The position numbers and the translations under genes were made by a program. A model generated the notes under the pieces. The model had not been told where the DNA came from and did no database searches. It worked only from the letters and a program-made list of their open reading frames with translations. A stretch of DNA of 64,000 nt from Symbiodinium natans (taxonomy: Eukaryota; Sar; Dinophyceae; Suessiales; Symbiodiniaceae): positions 215,758 through 279,757 of the forward strand of contig CAJNDS010002782.1 of assembly GCA_905221605.1 (NCBI GenBank). The letters run 5' to 3'. Shown piece after piece: positions 23,072-34,667 of this stretch (the stretch's first letter is position 1; the number at the start of each line of letters is the position of its first letter).

Positions 23072-23414
23072 GAAGGCGGTGATTGTCATTAATTGTGCGC
23101 AAGCTTTGCATCGCCGCAAGTCGCAGAAGGATCAGCCAGAACGTACAAGAAAAAAGCAACAAGTGGACAGCAAGAGTCCATGCAGAAAGCAGAAACAGAA
23201 AGCACAAATGACAAAGAACACAGTGGACGGCAACGACACGAGCAGGAAGCACAAGGCATGAAATAAAGGGCAGAAAGCAGCCCAAATGAAGGCAAAACAA
23301 ATAAGTTGCATTTTTTGAACCAAATCGGCAAACAAACGCTTCGAAGCACACCCGCAAACGTACACGCGCACAACAGTACCGCAGCAGCAACAGCAAAAAC
23401 CAACAACATACAGC

Positions 23415-23558
23415 AACAACGACGACGACGGCGACGACCACGACGGCGACGACGACGACCCCACAGCGGCGACGGGGGGACGACGGTGGCGATGACGACG
23501 ACGACGACGACGACAACGGCGACGACGACGACGACGACGATGACGACGATCGCCATTA
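23415..23558 (+). repeat. GAC-rich trinucleotide microsatellite
   Basis: Imperfect (GAC)n/(GACGGC)n over about 145 bp, giving artificial Arg-, Asp- and Thr-rich frames on + and Val/Ser/Arg-rich ones on minus. It lies in a non-coding stretch (23072-23640) that otherwise holds nothing I recognise. Confidence 0.93.
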
Positions 23559-23644
23559 TGTTAGGCTGTGTCTCGCTTTGGCTGCAGTGGCCGTAGCATC
23601 CGGTCATAGAATCCTGCCCAACGCCATAGAGTGTCATAGAGCTC

Positions 23645-24117
23645 TTGTGTGGCCAGGCAACGTTTTGCCATCAAAGTAAGCTTTGTTGTATCTTGGCAGA
23701 TGGCTCCAGGCAGCATGGCCAGGATCGATGCAGCCACAAATACCATCATGTTTATAGTCATCGCCGGTCGAGCTCGAGCTGCACCCCAAACGCATCCCTC
23801 TCAGCCGAAAAAGCTGGACTGGACTGGTCTTAGCAGCAGCAACAGCAGCAGTGCTTCAGGAAGATCAGCATCAGGAACGATATAGGCGCTCAGATCTGAG
23901 CATCTTGCTTGCGCATCTGTGCCGCAATTGGACAGCCCGGTCGCATTCTGCGTGCTCCCGGCATGTTTGCACGTGCTCTGAAGGGTTTCAAAAGCCAGCC
24001 AGACCTCTTCGAGTCAAGTGTGCAGTTGCGCTGAATGCAAGCAAGGTTAAGGCATTCACATCACGACAAAAAAGCCAACTCGCCGATGCTCTTGACATGC
24101 TCAGGTCGGTGACATGA
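23645..24117 (+). CDS. Candidate exons, unidentified
   Basis: 23649-23885 reads QRFAIKVSFVVSWQMAPGSM and ends in a Ser-rich tail. ~23905-24023 is open without Met (LRICAAIGQPGRILRAPGMF, then ALKGFKSQPDLFESSV). 24045-24110 reads KAFTSRQKSQLADALDML before an AG/GTCGGTGA donor. The three are in different phases and could be consecutive exons. No domain recognised. Confidence 0.45.
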
Positions 24118-24173
24118 TAGGTGACTCTGGAGGATGGGTGCAGCTGATTTGCTGTTGAGATCTTCTAGAGAGG

Positions 24174-24176
24174 GAG

Positions 24177-24209
<33 letters not shown>

Positions 24210-24321
24210 CAGAAGTGCGGATGAGGGGATTGGCGGGGGAGTGGGGGGCTTTGCACCTAAGTACCACCCGGAAACAGGGGCGGGCGATGACGCCCGGGGG
24301 CTTCGGCCTCCACGCCCTCCG

Positions 24322-24367
<46 letters not shown>

Positions 24368-25058
24368 GGAGAGCGAGAGTGGCCAGCAGCGGTACGTCGT
24401 GGCTGGGGTCCTTCCGCAAGGGGGGCCTCTTCACTGAGTAGAAGAAGAACAGAGTGGCCAGCAGTAAACGGGGCCGTGTTTCACAGGTCGGTTTGAGCTG
24501 AGAAAGTTTCACGACGGAACAGGGCTTCGGGGGTGCTCGTGCGCGAGGGGTCCTTGTGGGCCACCAAGCCCAGAGGAAGAAGAAGAAGAAGAAGAAGAAG
24601 AAGAAGAAGAAGAAGAAGAAGAAGAAGAAGAAGAAGAAGAGAGACAACATGACGGAAGGGGGGACGGTAAACGGGGGCTAATCAGGCATGGGGGGATAAA
24701 AGGGGGGAAACAGAGAGGCCATGCCAGTGGGAATAAACCGTTCCCAGCTCCACCCCAGAAACAGGGGTGGGCGTAGACGCCCGGGGGCTTCGGCTCCCAT
24801 GCCCTTCGAAAGAAAGAAAGAAGACAAAGCTGTTGTTACCCCGGCCCCTACCGTGCACCCCGTTTCACACCAACAAACCCGAAGAAGCGTGCCCCTTGGG
24901 GCGACCCCTCTTGAGGGGTTAAGCGCGCTGCAAGCAAGCAAGCAAGAGAGAAAAAAAAAGAAGGTTGTGTGCTGGGGCTTCGGCCCTCAAGCCCCAAAGC
25001 CCCAAGAAAGAAAGGAAGAACAAAAGAAATCGAGAGAGAGAGAGAGAGAGAGAGAGAC
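24174..25058. repeat. Purine microsatellites with repeated hairpin modules
   Basis: (GA)n at 24174-24208, 24325-24365 and 25032-25058; (GAA)n at 24572-24641. Each tract follows a related GC-rich module. 24266-24330 and 24749-24820 are copies of one ~65-bp unit (ACAGGGG.GGGCG..GACGCCCGGGGGCTTCGG... then GAAAGAAAG), and 24967-25015 is a shorter relative (GGGGCTTCGGCCC). The CTTCGG core flanked by complementary G/C runs would fold as a stable UUCG-type hairpin in RNA. 24888-24922 adds two more hairpins (CCCCTTGGGG; ACCCCTCTTGAGGGGT). Confidence 0.85.
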
Positions 25059-25207
25059 AAAGCAAGGTAGTCCAGAGTCTTCCATATTGCACCAAGGGGG
25101 AGGGTGGGGAGGTTTTCGGGACACGGTGAGGCGTTCAGGCACAGCGAGGTCGCGGGGTTGTAGGGGTGAGGATTGCAATAGGGCATGAAAAGACGACGGG
25201 CAGAAGT

Positions 25208-25307
25208 AGCACACACACACACACAGAAGCACACACACACACACACAGGCACACAGGCACACACACACACACACACACAGGCACACACACACACACACAC
25301 ACACCCA

Positions 25308-25339
<32 letters not shown>

Positions 25340-25350
25340 CAGACAGACAC

Positions 25351-25429
<79 letters not shown>

Positions 25430-25626
25430 CACACACAGACAGACACACAGACACACAGACACACACATATACACACACACACACACACCCACGCGCACAC
25501 GCAGGCACACAGACACAGACACAGACACAGACAAGCACACACACACACAGGCACACAGACACAGACACAGACACAGACACAGACACAGACACAGACACAG
25601 ACACAGACACAGACACACGCACGCAC

Positions 25627-25671
<45 letters not shown>

Positions 25672-25855
25672 CCCACGCGCACACGCAGGCACACAGACAC
25701 AGACACAGACACAGACAAGCACACACACACAGGCACACAGACACAGACACAGTCAACAGACACAGACACAGACAACAGACACAGACACAGAGACAGACGC
25801 AGACACAGAGACAGAGACAGACACAGACACAGACACAGACACAGACACAGACACA

Positions 25856-25905
<50 letters not shown>

Positions 25906-26343
25906 CACACACACACACACACCCGCAACGCGCACACGAGCACACGAGTACTAAGGCGCACACGCGCACTACGCGCACACGCTGCACAATAGCGCACACG
26001 CGCACACGCGCACACGAGCAACACGCGCTGAACGCGCCCACGGGCGCCCACGCGCGCCACCGCGCACGCGGCCACACGCGGCAGACACGCGCACACGCGC
26101 GCCACACGCGCAACACGCGCACACGGACACGCGCACACGCGCACACGCGCACACGCGCACACGCGCACACGCGCACATGGCAAGCGCACATTGCGCACGG
26201 CGTGTGCGCGTACACGCGCACACGCGCACACGCGCACGACGCGGCCCGCACACACCCACACACAACACACCACAACACAACACACTACACATCATCAGCA
26301 CGAAAACAACACACCCTCACCCCCACACACACACACACACACC

Positions 26344-26374
<31 letters not shown>

Positions 26375-26545
26375 ACACACACCCACACACACACACATAC
26401 ACACCCACCCACACACAGAGGCAGACACACACACACAGACACAGACACAGACACAGACACAGACACAGACACAGACACAGACACAGACACAGACACAGAC
26501 ACAGACACAGACACAGACACAGACACACACACTCACACATCGCCA
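25208..26545 (+). repeat. About 1.3 kb CA / CACAGA / GACA / CACGCG array
   Basis: Composite array: (CA)n; (GCAC)n near 25310; (GACA)n at 25330-25425; (CACAGA)n at about 25508-25616, 25740-25858 and 26430-26526; and an alternating CACGCG stretch at 25920-26250. Purine-pyrimidine alternation is nearly unbroken, so Z-DNA or slipped structures are plausible. Very long frames on both strands (up to 488 codons) are artefacts of the repeat. Confidence 0.97.
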
Positions 26546-27650
26546 CTGCAATTTGCGGCGTTCGCAACTGTGTCAAGCATGTACAGGATCCTGCAGCACC
26601 GCCGAGTTTGGCACGCAGTGCAGCGCTGTACAGCCGGAGCAGCCGGCTTGAGTTGTCCGAGATATGCTGTATCATTCTACATCAGTTTGTGTCGCATGAA
26701 AAAGGCAGGCCTGCCTACAGTGACAGTGATGGACAAGAAGGTGAGAATTCCAGGGGTGGGTATTGAAGTTTCGGCACCCTTTTGTTCAAAACTCTGGCCG
26801 CGCACAACGGGCCCCAAATCCTAAGCCCCGAATTTATTTCTGCTTTATTCTTTCTCAAATCCTTTACTGCAGGGCCCGAAGCAAGGCAAAACTAAATGAA
26901 AACACTCTGGGGTCCTGGACGTCTCAGTTACTTTTGAGGCAACTGGGTTTTTGGGGAGTTTGGGCAGGTCTGGCACTCCCGCCAGGCCGAAGACTAAGCA
27001 AAGGAGAATGAATCTTGTTTTGGTACAGTTTTTTTTCCGCACGTTTGGGTGTCAGCTCTCGGTCGAGCCCCTCGTTTTCTTAAGCCAATGTTTTCTTGTT
27101 CAGGGCAGTCGCTGCATCTAGCAGCCGCGCATGCGCCAGAGGGTCCTTTCTCGGCCAGGCGATGGCTTCTGCAGCAAGCCAGACCCAGGCCGGAGAGCCA
27201 AAAATCCCAGAAGGATTCATCCAGAAATGTTTTCTTCATTTTCATGTGCTGCTTCGTCTGATTCATCTGCGCAATCGGTGTGGTTCAGAAGCCCCACGCA
27301 AGAGTGGACATGTCACATGCAGCGGCAGCGGGACAGATCCTAGAATAGCCCGGTTGTATATGCGAAAGCGTGACGCGTGTGTCCGGGACTTGTAGAGGTG
27401 CTTCTCCCAAGCAACTTGGGCAGTTGTACGGGCAGCCCCTCGCACTCTGCACTGTACCAAGCTCCCTGCACCGAATGCGCAGATACCTCCTGCGCCGCTG
27501 GTGACTTCGATTGCCACTGGCACGGATGGCATAGACTCCGTTCACAAGCCAGGGCCTTCACTCGGAGAATTCCGCGCTTGCCTGCCGCAGCATGGAGCTG
27601 ATGATGATGGTATCCTCGAGAGGCTCAAGAGCCTTCGCAAACAAGCGTGA
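26546..27650 (+). CDS. Unidentified gene, 3' exons
   Basis: ~26560-26740 ends at a textbook donor (ACAAGAAG/GTGAGA). Two frames are open, one with RILQHRRVWHAVQRC, the other with SLARSAALYSRSSRLELSEI. ~27170-27343 reads FSCAASSDSSAQSVWFRSPT. The terminal exon 27396-27650, after GACTTGTAG, reads LPAPNAQIPPAPLVTSIATG then DDDGILERLKSLRKQA and stops at TGA. The C-terminal region looks disordered and proline-rich, ending in a short helix. The family is not recognised. Confidence 0.55.
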
Positions 27651-27906
27651 ATGCGCACGTGGACCAAGACACGACGTTAGAATTACTAGTTTCGCTGTCA
27701 CATGCCTAATCTGTAAAAGCATGTGGAATTCTGACCAGCTTGACTGGTAACAACTTCAGCATGCTTAATCCACATTAAACCGTGAGTAACGTTAGGCTCT
27801 GTGTTCCGAGATGCGCTTTTGGCAATGGTTGGTGGCGCTTCCGGGTGTGCTCGCTCAGACGCACACGGGAGAAGTACAGATACTCGTCTTAAGTGTACAA
27901 AATTGA

Positions 27907-27946
27907 AGTTCAGCCCACACTGAAGTTTTCAGCCCACACTGAAGTT
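27907..27946 (+). repeat. Two tandem copies of a 19-bp unit
   Basis: TTCAGCCCACACTGAAGTT occurs twice back to back. The unit is itself partly palindromic (TTCAG...CTGAA), so each copy could fold into a small hairpin. Confidence 0.85.
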
Positions 27947-28107
27947 TTGCTGCAACACGACCTATCGAGCAGAAGCCATGTGATAGTCCAACAACGTAGC
28001 TTTGGGAGACTGGCGCTCCGTAGTCCTGACATGATTCTCATTGGCTTTGCTGGTGCCGTGTGTTGTGAGCTTTGAGATGCTGTGCCTGCCAGTGTCTGTC
28101 CTGCACT

Positions 28108-31100
28108 ACGACCGATAGCTGGTGTTGTGGAGTGCAAATCCTGTCAGCATCTGGGTTGACCACAGTTCTTGACACCAGGTTTCTGCCGAGACAAGTAGAT
28201 GCCGTTGAATCGCGAGACTTTGTGTATCTCGGTCAGTATGCCAACTATGACTATATCGGGTTGGTCCGCGTTAACGGGACAAATGGGACGCTCACAGCAA
28301 CACTCACTCAACTTCCGGGAACTACTGCAGTCGAAGGCGCGGATGTCTTCTCCCCTTGCACTTGTACAATCAACTTGTCACTTGGCCTCCTCGGCATATT
28401 GACGCATGTGGTATGATCTCGTGGGCAGCCTTGTGCAGGCGTTGACTTTGACTTCTACCAGAACTCCGTTACTTGGCAAGACGGCGATTGGGAGCCGAAG
28501 GCAATTCTCTTCATCGTCTACGACAATCAAATCGCTGGCCCTGTTAAGGCTTCAGAGCTGCAGTTGATTGCTAGGGGTGCTGTTCTTTGGAATACACCGT
28601 GGCCGCCCCATGGATTTCTAGCAGGTGTTGTGCACAGCTTGCCAATGCTTGCCATTCAATGGTGTCGTATGTAAAGCTCTTGTTGGCACAGGTGTGGTAC
28701 GAGGTGTGATAGGGAAAGCATACTGCTTGTTAAGTCAGACACTCTTTATCAATCAGCATGGCATGAGGTCCATCAGAAGAAAGACTGGCTGGTAGTGACC
28801 ATACAGATGTGAGAGGTGAGTTACCCCAATCCTGCAACCCCTCAAGATCGCTGTGATGTGTAGCAACCGTTTCGATGTGAACCTCGGTCTTTGTTCTCCG
28901 GAAATGCACTTCACAACACAAGCCCCGAAACTTCAGACTGGTGTGCCTTCAACCTGGGCAGTCCTTGCCAACTGAGGTTGTAAACATTGGGATCGACACT
29001 GTCCCCATCAATGCTACTTCTGGTGACGCGACGTTCCAGGCCGTTGCTCTGAATTGGGCTCCCCTTTTGTGATTGTCCAGTTCTCAGGGCCAGGAAATCC
29101 TGATGTTGAAGGTGTTTATACGGCCCCAAGTTCGTCTAGAAAAAAACCCACAGCTGCCACAACTGCGAGCGGAGGGTTTAGGGTTTGAGGGTGTAAAATG
29201 TATCTGGGATCTCATGGGCTTCTTTGGTCTTACCTGGGCTTCGCAGGTGCCATGAGGATGGGGTTAAAGTTTAATGGCTGGCTGCTGCAGCCTTTGGGTG
29301 CTTTCGGCTGTCCGGTTACCGTGAGTCGAACAGCTAGCAGCTGCTCCGACCACATTTCTTTTCTGTCCAGCCGTTGCCGGCTAGCACAGCGAAGAGGTCC
29401 TGGCACGTTTTGGCACGTTCTGGCTGTGGGTGCCTGTGGTGTAGGGCTTTGTGTTTGCCAATTTTGGCGTTGTGCCCAGCCTGGGTCGGTTGTTTTAGCT
29501 TTAGGCTTTCAGGGTACAGGTCTTGGGGCTAGTGGATCCCAGCAAAAGGCAACCTTATCCACTCTCTAGGCAGCAAGCACATCAGATGTACGGAGCCCCT
29601 GACTTCAAGAACCAAGTACGTGTACACGTCATGAAAGGCCACAAGTATTGTATGGCCGTGGAACCCCCAGGCAATTATCCGGGACAACAATGATGGCGGG
29701 ACCATCTCCATCACGCCACTGGTTGTTCCTCTGGACGAAAAGTTTGGACATGACGAGTGCATCATGTGGGCCGAGCGGCAGGGACATGCATTCAGTGGAA
29801 GAACCGAGCTTTTCGTTGAGACCGTTACTTGTGACGCGATTCAACCACGGTATCGTGCAGAGACGGGGAGGGACTTCTGGGCCTTGCCGCAGGCGCCTGA
29901 ACAGGGGATAGTGTGGGAGGATGGTGAATCCGACAGGAAGTGCGTCGTCAGGAACCTTGCATTCCAGACAGCTGTTGATCTGAATGGGAGAAGTAGGTCG
30001 CCGGAGAACGTGAGCCTGTTTGTCTTGCTCAATCCGGACGCAGAGCCAGAAGCAGAGGAGAGGATATGTATCAACGCAACTCTATCTGCCAATAGCACAG
30101 CAATTCTGCAGCCGGCAAGCCAGCAGACAAGCATTGCCATCGTCGACGTTGACTTGTCGGCGGAATTGAAGTTGAATTGTACCAGGGGCTTAGCTTGCGT
30201 TCTGGACGTTTCGGCATTGCCTTTTGTCGGGAATGACTCGGGCTTCGTCCAGGATGCAGGAGACTCGCCCGAGCAGGACCAGCAGTGTCTGTCAACTTGC
30301 GATCCTAACAACTCCAGCGGCGTGGTCTTCTTCAGAACCGATGGCGATGCGAAGACAACTAGCATCGACGTGGGATACGCACTGCGTGACTGGAAGCCTG
30401 GCGAGAAGCTGATCTGCAAGTGCAACAGTGCCTTGCCGTGTCAATTGTGAAGAAACCCGAACCGGGAACGTTAAGACTTGCAGCAGAAAGGCATGCTGTC
30501 AGCAAACGGCACATGCGTGTAGATCCTGCAGAGTTGGGCTGGCGCATTGTGCTTTTGTAGTCACTAGTCATGGCCCTGAAGGTTTGCAGAGTCGGGTGTC
30601 TGAGGGAGCAACATCTCTCCTCGCGAAGATGCAGCTCCACGGCCCGTAGCAAGTGCGAATTTCAGAACCAATTTCACATAGCGCTGCTGCCACGTTGTTC
30701 CAGATGGGTTCAGGGCGCAGCCTGGGGCTTTGGATCTGTAGCGGTTGTAGATGTGGGCCAAGAGGAAGCACCAATCGGTTCGCTGCCCCTAAGCAGCCAC
30801 CATACCATGCCCAGAGGCTTGACCACTTCGCGCATAGAGTAGGAGCTCCGGTTGCTGAGTTTCCGGATGTTTCCGGCTCATTCTTTGGTTGACTGGAGTT
30901 CGAGTGACGGGGATGACAACCTCAAACAAATGCAGACGAGGTATCTTTCGAACACGGCCGCTTGTGCCCAAAGCTGGCCTACTTGCAATGTCGCAGACCT
31001 TCTCGGACTGGGCTTCAAGGCAGTTGCCGCCTTCTCCTCTCACACTTCCCCCCACCCCACCCCTCACCACCCGCGTCGGGTTTTCTTTGGAATAACGCGG

Positions 31101-32189
31101 CTAAACGGGTGTGTAGAGTTTAGGAGGGCTTCAAGGTTTAGGTTGAGAACTCAGTTCGTTTTGAGACGCTTGGGGTCTAGGGTTGAGTTTTTCAGCTTGA
31201 CCGCAGTCTTCATTTGCACGAGGTTGGCACCGACCATCTTCGCGTCATGAAATCGTGCAGCAATGCGGCGTCCACACCTCATGAACTTGCAGTAGGCTCC
31301 CATGCTATCTATGGTACCGATGGCCAGTACCGAATGGAGTCGTTCGAGCTGATGCGGCCGACCAGGGTTGGATTTTACAACATGTGTTGGTGTCGCGAGA
31401 CAGCTGAACGGAACTGTTCTGAGCATGGCGATTTCTCCGTTTCAGCCGGGACATTCGTGTACGTTGGGCCCAACGCACGGTCCTGGATGGACCCTTACGA
31501 ACTTGGGAGTTGGAACTCTTTCCAGGTCCCTGCCACTCGGTATGAACTCAGGAAGCTTTAGGCTTTAGGCCTGTTCTCACGTATCACCTCACACTGTTAA
31601 CCACACGCCGCCGTTTCCGCTAATGTGACCTTTGCCTTTGCGCCAGGAGGTATACGGCACCGGCTTGAGACTGGGGGATCGCGCCATGCTCTTGCTGAAG
31701 TGTGGTGAGGAAGGCTCAGCAGATGTGAATGTCAGTGCCGAGTACAATGAAGCGCTGCATGTTTTTGACTTCGGCATGCTATCAGCAAGCGATGGCTTGC
31801 TGGCCACGGTTTACGCAGTCTGCTGGTGCCAGACCAATCATGAAATGGGCTACCATTGTGATTCGGCGGCGGAGACCCTTGCCTGGTTTGATCATGATCG
31901 TGCTCGGGTGTCTAGAGCAGCTGTGACAAAGATGGGAAGCATCTAGAACCAAGAAAAGCAACTCATGTCACATGTCAAAAAATGTCGAGAATCAGGTTTC
32001 GTGCCGAGATGGGGAAAGTTGCCTTCTTGTGTCCACGCCGAGAAGTCGATCGAGACAGAGATGGCGTTTGTGATTTGTGCCCCCTGATGTTCCAGACTGC
32101 TGGGGGCTGGGACTCAATGGAATGCGTTATCGATGGGAATCTGTTCCTGCTGACCTGTCTACTGTTCATTGTCAGCACCCTGCCGCCTG
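28108..32189 (+). CDS. Large secreted/membrane protein with Cys-Trp-Cys modules
   Basis: Exons share extracellular-type sequence rich in N-glycosylation sites and Cys. ~28150-28396 reads FVYLGQYANYDYIGLVRVNG. 28439-~28600 reads VDFDFYQNSVTWQDGDWEP. ~28880-29070 has VVNIGIDTVPINATSGD. 29586-30447 is a long exon with WAERQGHAFSGRTELFVE and CKCNSALPC. 31207-31525, CAG to GTCCCT, has GFYNMCWCRETAERNCSEHG then DFSV..GTFVYVGP. 31647-~31908 has ATVYAVCWCQTNHEMGYHC. 31996-32189 carries the TSP3-like calcium motif DRDRDGVCDLCP (32048-32083), then a hydrophobic segment (NLFLLTCLLFIVSTLPP) before GTAAGG. The '.CWC......C' module recurs. The first intron is best explained as GC-AG. A one-base excess at the GGG of 29681-29683 breaks the frame (EPPGNYP before, DNNDGGTISITPL after), and a similar break is possible near 28975, so the gene may be decaying or the sequence may contain indel errors. 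Confidence 0.62.
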
Positions 32190-33287
32190 GTAAGGAAAAG
32201 ATTCAAGAAGTTAGCCAAAGACTCAAGAAGTTAGCCCAAGAGCCCAGTATCTACCCAAGCCTTAGGCAGACGAAGGGACGCTAGTCTGACTATGCGGTAG
32301 TCGTAGCCACGACCCAAGCTCACTCCGTCGCTCCGACCTCGGGCTCCCTGTGGGTAAGAGCCATCCGTTGGAAAGAGTGTTTTTTCCCCTGCGTGGCCCG
32401 CATTTGTGGAGGTTGTTTCTATCATGTACGACCAGTCTCCGATTCTCTGGCTCGAGGACAGGGCCAGGATTTTTCTCAGAGGGCGCTGCTTGTCGTTGAT
32501 GTCCGGTTCCCAAAGTTAGCAACGTTGTAAGTCGCAAGTTGCAGAATGATATTGACTCGCTTCGGCTCGGCCAGCCCTTCAACTTAATACATCCCTTAGC
32601 GATTGAGCATGTGATGACGCGGAACCCTGCAGCCCAGAAGCCTCTATCCAAGGGCACAAAGCCGAAATCTCCCCCGAGTGCCATGAGAAGCTTTCCAAAG
32701 CCTTCAGGCCCAGGACGCCGCCGCGGTGGGGGTCCACGGTCCGCAGGTCTACAGGAGGTCCATAGGCGGTCCAGAGGTCGGTCCATGGTCCATCATGGCT
32801 CCATAGTGGTTTCTGGGAGGTTTATGGTGGGACCCATGCAGGTTCAGGCGGAGGGGCCATAGAGGTGCAGAAGGAGCCGGGCCGATAGGGGTCCCGTCCG
32901 CAGAATGTCCAAAGGCAAATGGGGAGCTCAGATGTGATCAGCAGCTCGGAATCTATTTTGGCGGCGCTTGGCCGCTGCAAAGAAACACATGTGGCTCCAA
33001 AAAACAACTCTTGTGGCTGGAGGGTGGCTCTCTCACTCCAGGTGGCCCAAGCGCCTGAGGCCTGGGACATTGGCGGATTACTGTTTGAACAGCTTTTGTT
33101 TCATGAGTTAGGCTAGGGCCAAGTAGGGCTGGTCATACAAATCTCTGTTTGCACTACTCTGAGCTGTTGACTTGCTGCGAATCCCAAATCCATACAGTCT
33201 CTTCGAGCATTGCTATATACAGCCCTGTTAAACTCTCGAAGCTGCTTCTGGCCGGTGCGTGCTTCCGGAAGGAGATTTGGCTTCGTG
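32190..33287. other. Probable introns; no gene recognised
   Basis: About 1.1 kb between the membrane-segment exon and the next exon. Contains GGTCC-rich short repeats (32740-32830: GGTCCACGG, GGTCCATAGG, GGTCCAGAGG, GGTCCATGG). Open frames on both strands lack protein-like composition. Confidence 0.5.
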
Positions 33288-33660
33288 CAGGGGGTACCGA
33301 GACTCATCGAGGACATCTCGCAAGAGTCTGGCAGCGTGCTTGTCACGGTGGTGGGCTACCACAACCTCACCGTGTTCACGAAGACGCAGTCCATCCCAGT
33401 GAAGCTCACGGGCACCGGCCACTTCCTGTTAGACTCTTGCTCATTTTGCAGTGCTTTGCAGTGCTTTGCAGTGCTTGGTAGCCCACTGTAGCTGTAGCTG
33501 CAAAGTGCAACATCGCACCTGCCATCTGGAGGACACCCAGTACTCCAAGAGCATTGCATTGCGTGCTCGGCCAATAGGCTCGAACACACTGGAGCTGCTT
33601 GATGCAGATGGCAACACGCTGAACTTCCGAGCCGACAGCTCCATGGGAATCTCGTCTCAA
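33288..33660 (+). CDS. Two exons, probably of the same surface protein
   Basis: 33288-33428 starts after CTTCGTGCAG and reads IEDISQESGSVLVTVVGYHN with an NLT glycosylation site, ending FLL before GTTAGA. ~33504-33660 starts after GCTGCAAAG and reads CHLEDTQYSKSIALRARPIG and LELLDADGNTLNF. Both look like extracellular beta-sandwich sequence, and both are on the same strand as the Cys-Trp-Cys gene and downstream of it. They could continue that gene past its hydrophobic segment or belong to a second, related gene. Confidence 0.55.
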
Positions 33661-34203
33661 AGTGCCGTAACGTTTTCGAAAAACAAAAGCTCAGAACGCT
33701 GTTTAACACACGACTGGCTTCTGCTCACGAGGCATTGCCTCTGATAGCAGACATCACTGTGCAACCAATCATATCAAGGTCTCCTGCGGCTGTCAATGTT
33801 TCGTGCCTTGCTGCATTCGACCATCTTGGGCGTGCCTTGCCAAAGACAACTAGGGCCTACTAGGGTAGCTCGGGCGCAAGTGTTCGGAAATCCTTGGGCT
33901 CCAGCACCTGCTACGAAAGCCAAAGGTGAAATTCCCCCTCTTCGCCCAAATCATCGTCCTGTTGAGCGCGTATGGCGTCATATGCTCCTCAGCATCCGAA
34001 TTCGCAGGAATGTGCTTGCATTTTGCCTAGGTGTATCTGGGTGCTCACGGTGTTCATGTTGTTCGCCGCATGCACCGTGTTCACGGTGTTCACTGTGTTC
34101 ACCTCGAGGCGGCTTTCTCAATCCCGTCCCAGGAGAAGTCGGAGCCGCTGCTTGGATTTTCCAGCGTTACGTCGTCTGAAGCTGGGAGGGGTTGCGGTGG
34201 GGA

Positions 34204-34310
34204 GAGACAGAGAGAGAGAGGGAGAGAGGGAGAGAGGGAGAGAGGGAGAGAGGGAGAGAGGGAGAGAGGGAGAGAGGGAGAGAGGGAGAGAGGGAGAGAG
34301 GGAGAGAGGG
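34204..34310 (+). repeat. GGGAGAGA tandem array, left
   Basis: About 13 copies of the 8-bp unit GGGAGAGA, ending exactly where the spliced-leader relic begins. The same unit forms the arrays at 36706-36790 and 37030-37095. Confidence 0.95.
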
Positions 34311-34329
34311 GTAGCCATTTTGGCTCAAG
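34311..34329 (+). other. Spliced-leader relic
   Basis: GTAGCCATTTTGGCTCAAG matches, base for base, positions 4-22 of the conserved dinoflagellate spliced leader (DCCGUAGCCAUUUUGGCUCAAG). It is not followed by an intron-like donor typical of an SL RNA gene. Instead it is followed by ~340 bp of leader and then an ATG. Established knowledge: mRNAs that were trans-spliced, reverse-transcribed and reinserted leave such relics upstream of dinoflagellate genes. This locus fits that pattern. Confidence 0.85.
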
Positions 34330-34667
34330 TCGGGGGGAGGAACCCGCCCCCAAGCCCCGGCTTGAGTCAGCCGCGCCGCAGGCTCAAACCTCTTAACCTC
34401 TCGCCGGCCACCCTACCCGCTTTGTAAGGTTTTCGTTCAGGGGGACATTCCAGGAAAGGTGCCTTTGCTTCGAGGGATTTTCACCTTAAAAGCCGAGCGA
34501 AAGGAGCTGAGGGAGGCGCATCGCATACAGCACTAAATCTACTTTCCCAACATTCATGTTGCCCAGGCCTTTCAGTCTTTGCCAGGACCTTGCACTTGGC
34601 CACTGCCCTTGTACCACTGCATGCCTCACCCTTACCAGTCCTTCACAACACCCAACACTGAACCGCC

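Noticed and set aside
24848-26651. Open frames of 476, 432 and 488 codons on both strands
   Set aside because: They consist of Thr-His, Cys-Val and Gln-Thr repeats translated from CA/CACAGA microsatellites; the frames exist because the repeat lacks stop codons.
34311-34340. Spliced-leader RNA gene
   Set aside because: The first bases of the leader are missing, no GT donor follows AAG directly, and no Sm-like site or SL-RNA repeat context is seen; a relic fits better.
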